From contig NZ_PJND01000007.1 of the NCBI RefSeq assembly GCF_002846575.1, positions 1,054,001 through 1,118,000 of the forward strand: DNA of 64,000 nt, given 5' to 3'. The notes under the pieces were generated by a model. That model worked only from the letters and a program-made list of their open reading frames with translations, was not told where the DNA came from and searched no databases. This document shows positions 62,152 through 64,000 of the stretch, in pieces (the stretch's first letter is position 1; each line of letters begins with the position of its first letter). A program made the position numbers and the translations under genes. The stretch is from Flavobacterium lindanitolerans (GTDB taxonomy: Bacteria; Bacteroidota; Bacteroidia; Flavobacteriales; Flavobacteriaceae).

Positions 62152-63051
62152 CTAGCCGTTTAACGCCTCTACTTTTATATCCTGATCGTTTAGCATGTCC
62201 TTCAACATGTTTTCAATGCCGCTTTTAAGCGTGAAGGTTGAGGACGGACATCCGCTGCAGGCACCTTGCAATACCACTTTTACACGCTTGTCATTTTCAT
62301 CGTAAGAATCGAAAAGAATATTACCGCCGTCGGCAGCGACAGCCGGTTTTACATATTCTTCAAGAATGTTTATGATTTGCTGTGAGGTAGTATCCAGATT
62401 GTCAAAATTCTCAATCTTCTGTTTTTCCACTTTCGGGTTTAGAGCGGCAATGCTTTCATCGATAACAGTACCTCCGTTTTCAATAAATTCCTTGATGAAG
62501 CTTCTTAATTCATAAGTAATATCCTGCCATTCTTTTACGGCATATTTAGTTACTGAAATATAATTTTCATCAATGAAAACTTCCTTAATATAAGGAAACT
62601 TGAACAGTTCTAACGCTAAAGGAGAAGCAGCCGCCTCGTCAATGTTTTTGAATTCCATTGCGGTTTTGGTCATCATTCGGCTGCCAACAAATTTTTGTAC
62701 AGAGGGGTTTGGTGTGCTTTCTGCATAAACGGTCAGGGGCTGTTTGGTTACTTTTTTCTCAGTAACGTTTAAGATTTGTCCGCCTTTGTTGACAAAATTT
62801 TCGATTTGCTCTGCTACGGCTTCTTTTACGTCATCCCATTCTACTATATTATAGCGTTGAATGGCGATGAAATTTCCGGAAATATATACAGCCTTTACAA
62901 AAGGAAGGTAAAATAATTGTTGGGCAAGGGGAGAGTCTTTTGCCTCATCTATATTTTTGAATTCAAAATTTTCATTTTGTGTAATAAAATCAGGCAATTC
63001 AAACTTTAGAATTGTCGGATTTTGGGTCTCTTTTATAGTAACATTTATCAT
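62152..63051 (-). CDS. Nfu-type iron-sulfur scaffold with two Nfu_N domains
   Basis: A 299-residue NifU/Nfu protein. Two copies of the Nfu N-terminal domain stand in tandem: residues ~7-100 (TQNPTILKFELPDF, FKNIDEAKDSPLAQQLF) and ~105-195 (ESTPNPSVQKFVGSRMM, FKNIDEAAASPLALELF). The C-terminal NifU domain (about 215-299) has the cluster-binding pair in QGACSGCPSSTFTLKSG. It delivers or carries Fe-S clusters in the cytoplasm. The gene is alone, with a -7 box just upstream. Confidence 0.93.
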   Translation of the reverse strand: MINVTIKETQNPTILKFELPDFITQNENFEFKNIDEAKDSPLAQQLFYLPFVKAVYISGNFIAIQRYNIVEWDDVKEAVAEQIENFVNKGGQILNVTEKKVTKQPLTVYAESTPNPSVQKFVGSRMMTKTAMEFKNIDEAAASPLALELFKFPYIKEVFIDENYISVTKYAVKEWQDITYELRSFIKEFIENGGTVIDESIAALNPKVEKQKIENFDNLDTTSQQIINILEEYVKPAVAADGGNILFDSYDENDKRVKVVLQGACSGCPSSTFTLKSGIENMLKDMLNDQDIKVEALNG

Positions 63052-63068
63052 GGGAATCTTATTTTGAG

Positions 63069-63076
63069 CAAATTTA
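63069..63076 (-). promoter_or_regulatory. -7 element of the Nfu gene
   Basis: TAAATTTG on the reverse strand, 17 nt before the ATG at 63051. No TTTG at -33. Confidence 0.48.
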
Positions 63077-63100
63077 ACAAAGAAATTTTCGGCGAAATGT

Positions 63101-63280
63101 TATATTTGATTTTTTATAGAATAAATTAACAGTTCTTTCGTTTTTGTTTAACACCCAGACATTATTGAGACCAATAGTTTTTTTAAGAGCTTCTTGATTT
63201 TTTTCTTAAAGTTTTTATAAAAAGTGATTATAATATTAACGAATTAGTATACGAACCTAACACAAAAATTTATATATTTG
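63101..63280 (+). promoter_or_regulatory. two -7-like elements upstream of the PorP/SprF gene
   Basis: TATATTTG occurs at 63101-63108 and again at 63273-63280. The second would give a leader of about 110 nt before the ATG at 63398. Neither has a clear -33 partner. The 346-bp interval 63052-63397 is otherwise AT-rich with no ORF or strong hairpin that I can see. Confidence 0.45.
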
Positions 63281-63397
63281 ACCGCTACGAAAAATTACTC
63301 AATCAAATCAGCACGCCTGTTTAATAAGGTAATCTAGGATTAGCAGTTTTTTTTGAATAATAATTAAGAGCGTTTTTCATTAATAAAGATAGACCCC

Positions 63398-64000
63398 ATG
63401 AATTTTAAAAAGAGGTATTTAGCATTATTATTGTTATTGTCACAAATATCGTTTTCACAAGAAGGAATTGCCGTTTATTCAGATTATTTATCCGATAACT
63501 ATTACTTGATTCACCCTTCTATGGCGGGTGCTGCAAATTGTGCTAAATTACGTTTAACAGCTCGTCAGCAATGGTTTGGCCAGGATGATGCTCCGGCTTT
63601 GCAGACTTTGAGTTTTAACGGAAGGCTAGGAGAACAATCGGGTGTGGGAATCATACTTTTTAATGATAAAAACGGTTACCACTCACAGGTAGGAGGAAAG
63701 ATTACTTACGCACACCATATCATGTTTTCAAGAGGTGATTATGATTTGAACCAGTTGTCTTTTGGTATGAGTGCCGGATTAGTGCAGAGTAAATTGGATG
63801 AATCAGAATTTGAAGGATTCGATCCTATTGTTGTAGGAGGGGTTTACCAAAAAGATTCTTATTTCAATGTTGATTTCGGAGTTTCCTATAACTATTTGGA
63901 TTTTTATGCGCACTTCACCGTTAAAAATGCGGTTGCAAATATCAGAAGAGAAATCTATACAGATTACGAATCGGATAACTTAAGAAAATATTTATTCAGT
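63398..64000 (+). CDS. PorP/SprF family T9SS membrane protein, 3' part beyond window
   Basis: Open from the ATG at 63398 to the end of the window (201 codons). It starts with a signal peptide (MNFKKRYLALLLLLSQISFSQ) and has the PorP/SprF opening EGIAVYSDYLSDNYYLIHPSMAGAANCAKLRLTARQQWFGQDDAPALQTLSFNG, followed by short beta strands of an outer membrane barrel. PorP/SprF proteins bind the C-terminal region of surface adhesins during type IX secretion. A cognate large adhesin gene would be expected nearby but is outside this window. Confidence 0.9.
   Translation, partial: MNFKKRYLALLLLLSQISFSQEGIAVYSDYLSDNYYLIHPSMAGAANCAKLRLTARQQWFGQDDAPALQTLSFNGRLGEQSGVGIILFNDKNGYHSQVGGKITYAHHIMFSRGDYDLNQLSFGMSAGLVQSKLDESEFEGFDPIVVGGVYQKDSYFNVDFGVSYNYLDFYAHFTVKNAVANIRREIYTDYESDNLRKYLFS

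Overview
This is AT-rich DNA from a member of the Flavobacteriaceae, most likely Flavobacterium or a close relative. The evidence is the complete type IX secretion (T9SS) translocon gene sprA next to a remB-like gliding gene, an alternative complex III (actABCDEF) operon joined to coxBA, several Bacteroidota-restricted families (DUF2723, DUF4403, PorP/SprF), and repeated promoter elements of the Bacteroidota type (TTTG, about 18-20 nt, then TAnnTTTG) with few Shine-Dalgarno sites. Most of the window is ordinary chromosomal core. No prophage, CRISPR array, insertion sequence with transposase, or rRNA operon is visible. The genus call is inference; the gene content is read directly from translations.

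Layout. 1-6.8 kb: a cut-off FG-GAP secreted protein, a membrane-anchored metallophosphoesterase, a thioredoxin-fold protein without its catalytic cysteines, a polysaccharide deacetylase and a DUF2723 glycosyltransferase-like membrane protein. 6.9-8 kb: tRNA-Gln and a tandem universal stress protein. 8-12.7 kb: the rimP-nusA-infB translation/transcription operon, preceded by a strong terminator-like hairpin in its leader. 12.7-24.9 kb: a SPOR protein, then the respiratory operon actABCDEF-coxBA, which passes electrons from quinol to a cytochrome c oxidase. 25-27.1 kb: a small regulatory module (AhpD-like protein, YciI/DGPF protein, ECF42-type sigma factor). 27.1-31.5 kb: amino acid permease, GNAT protein, ruvB, a frameshifted four-helix-bundle gene embedded in AT-rich repeat words, and queG, whose usual start codon appears to be missing.

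31.5-31.9 kb holds two copies of an intergenic repeat about 187 bp apart. 31.9-36.2 kb: a DUF885 lipoprotein and malic enzyme. 36.3-47.8 kb: ruvA, sprA (2406 aa), gcvH, vanZ-like, deoC and remB, a cluster that links DNA repair, the T9SS pore and gliding motility by position. 47.9-53.2 kb: the second half of the oxidase system, with heme O synthase, two subunit III genes, subunit IV, a cysteine-free SCO-like protein, a SCO copper chaperone, DUF420 and a small CxxC membrane protein. 53.2-63.1 kb: DUF4403 lipoprotein, a TolC/HlyD efflux pair followed by tsaB, an unknown secreted protein, MscS channel, a YyaL/DUF255 protein, dodecin and an Nfu-type Fe-S scaffold. The window ends inside a PorP/SprF-family gene.

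Most likely candidates for something new are small: the repeat-flanked four-helix-bundle unit between ruvB and queG together with the missing queG start; the paired 31.5-31.85 kb repeats; the rimP leader hairpin; a 33-bp near-perfect palindrome at 3440-3472; and an intrinsic terminator for one gene written inside the coding sequence of the opposing tsaB gene. I did not find a large undescribed gene system.
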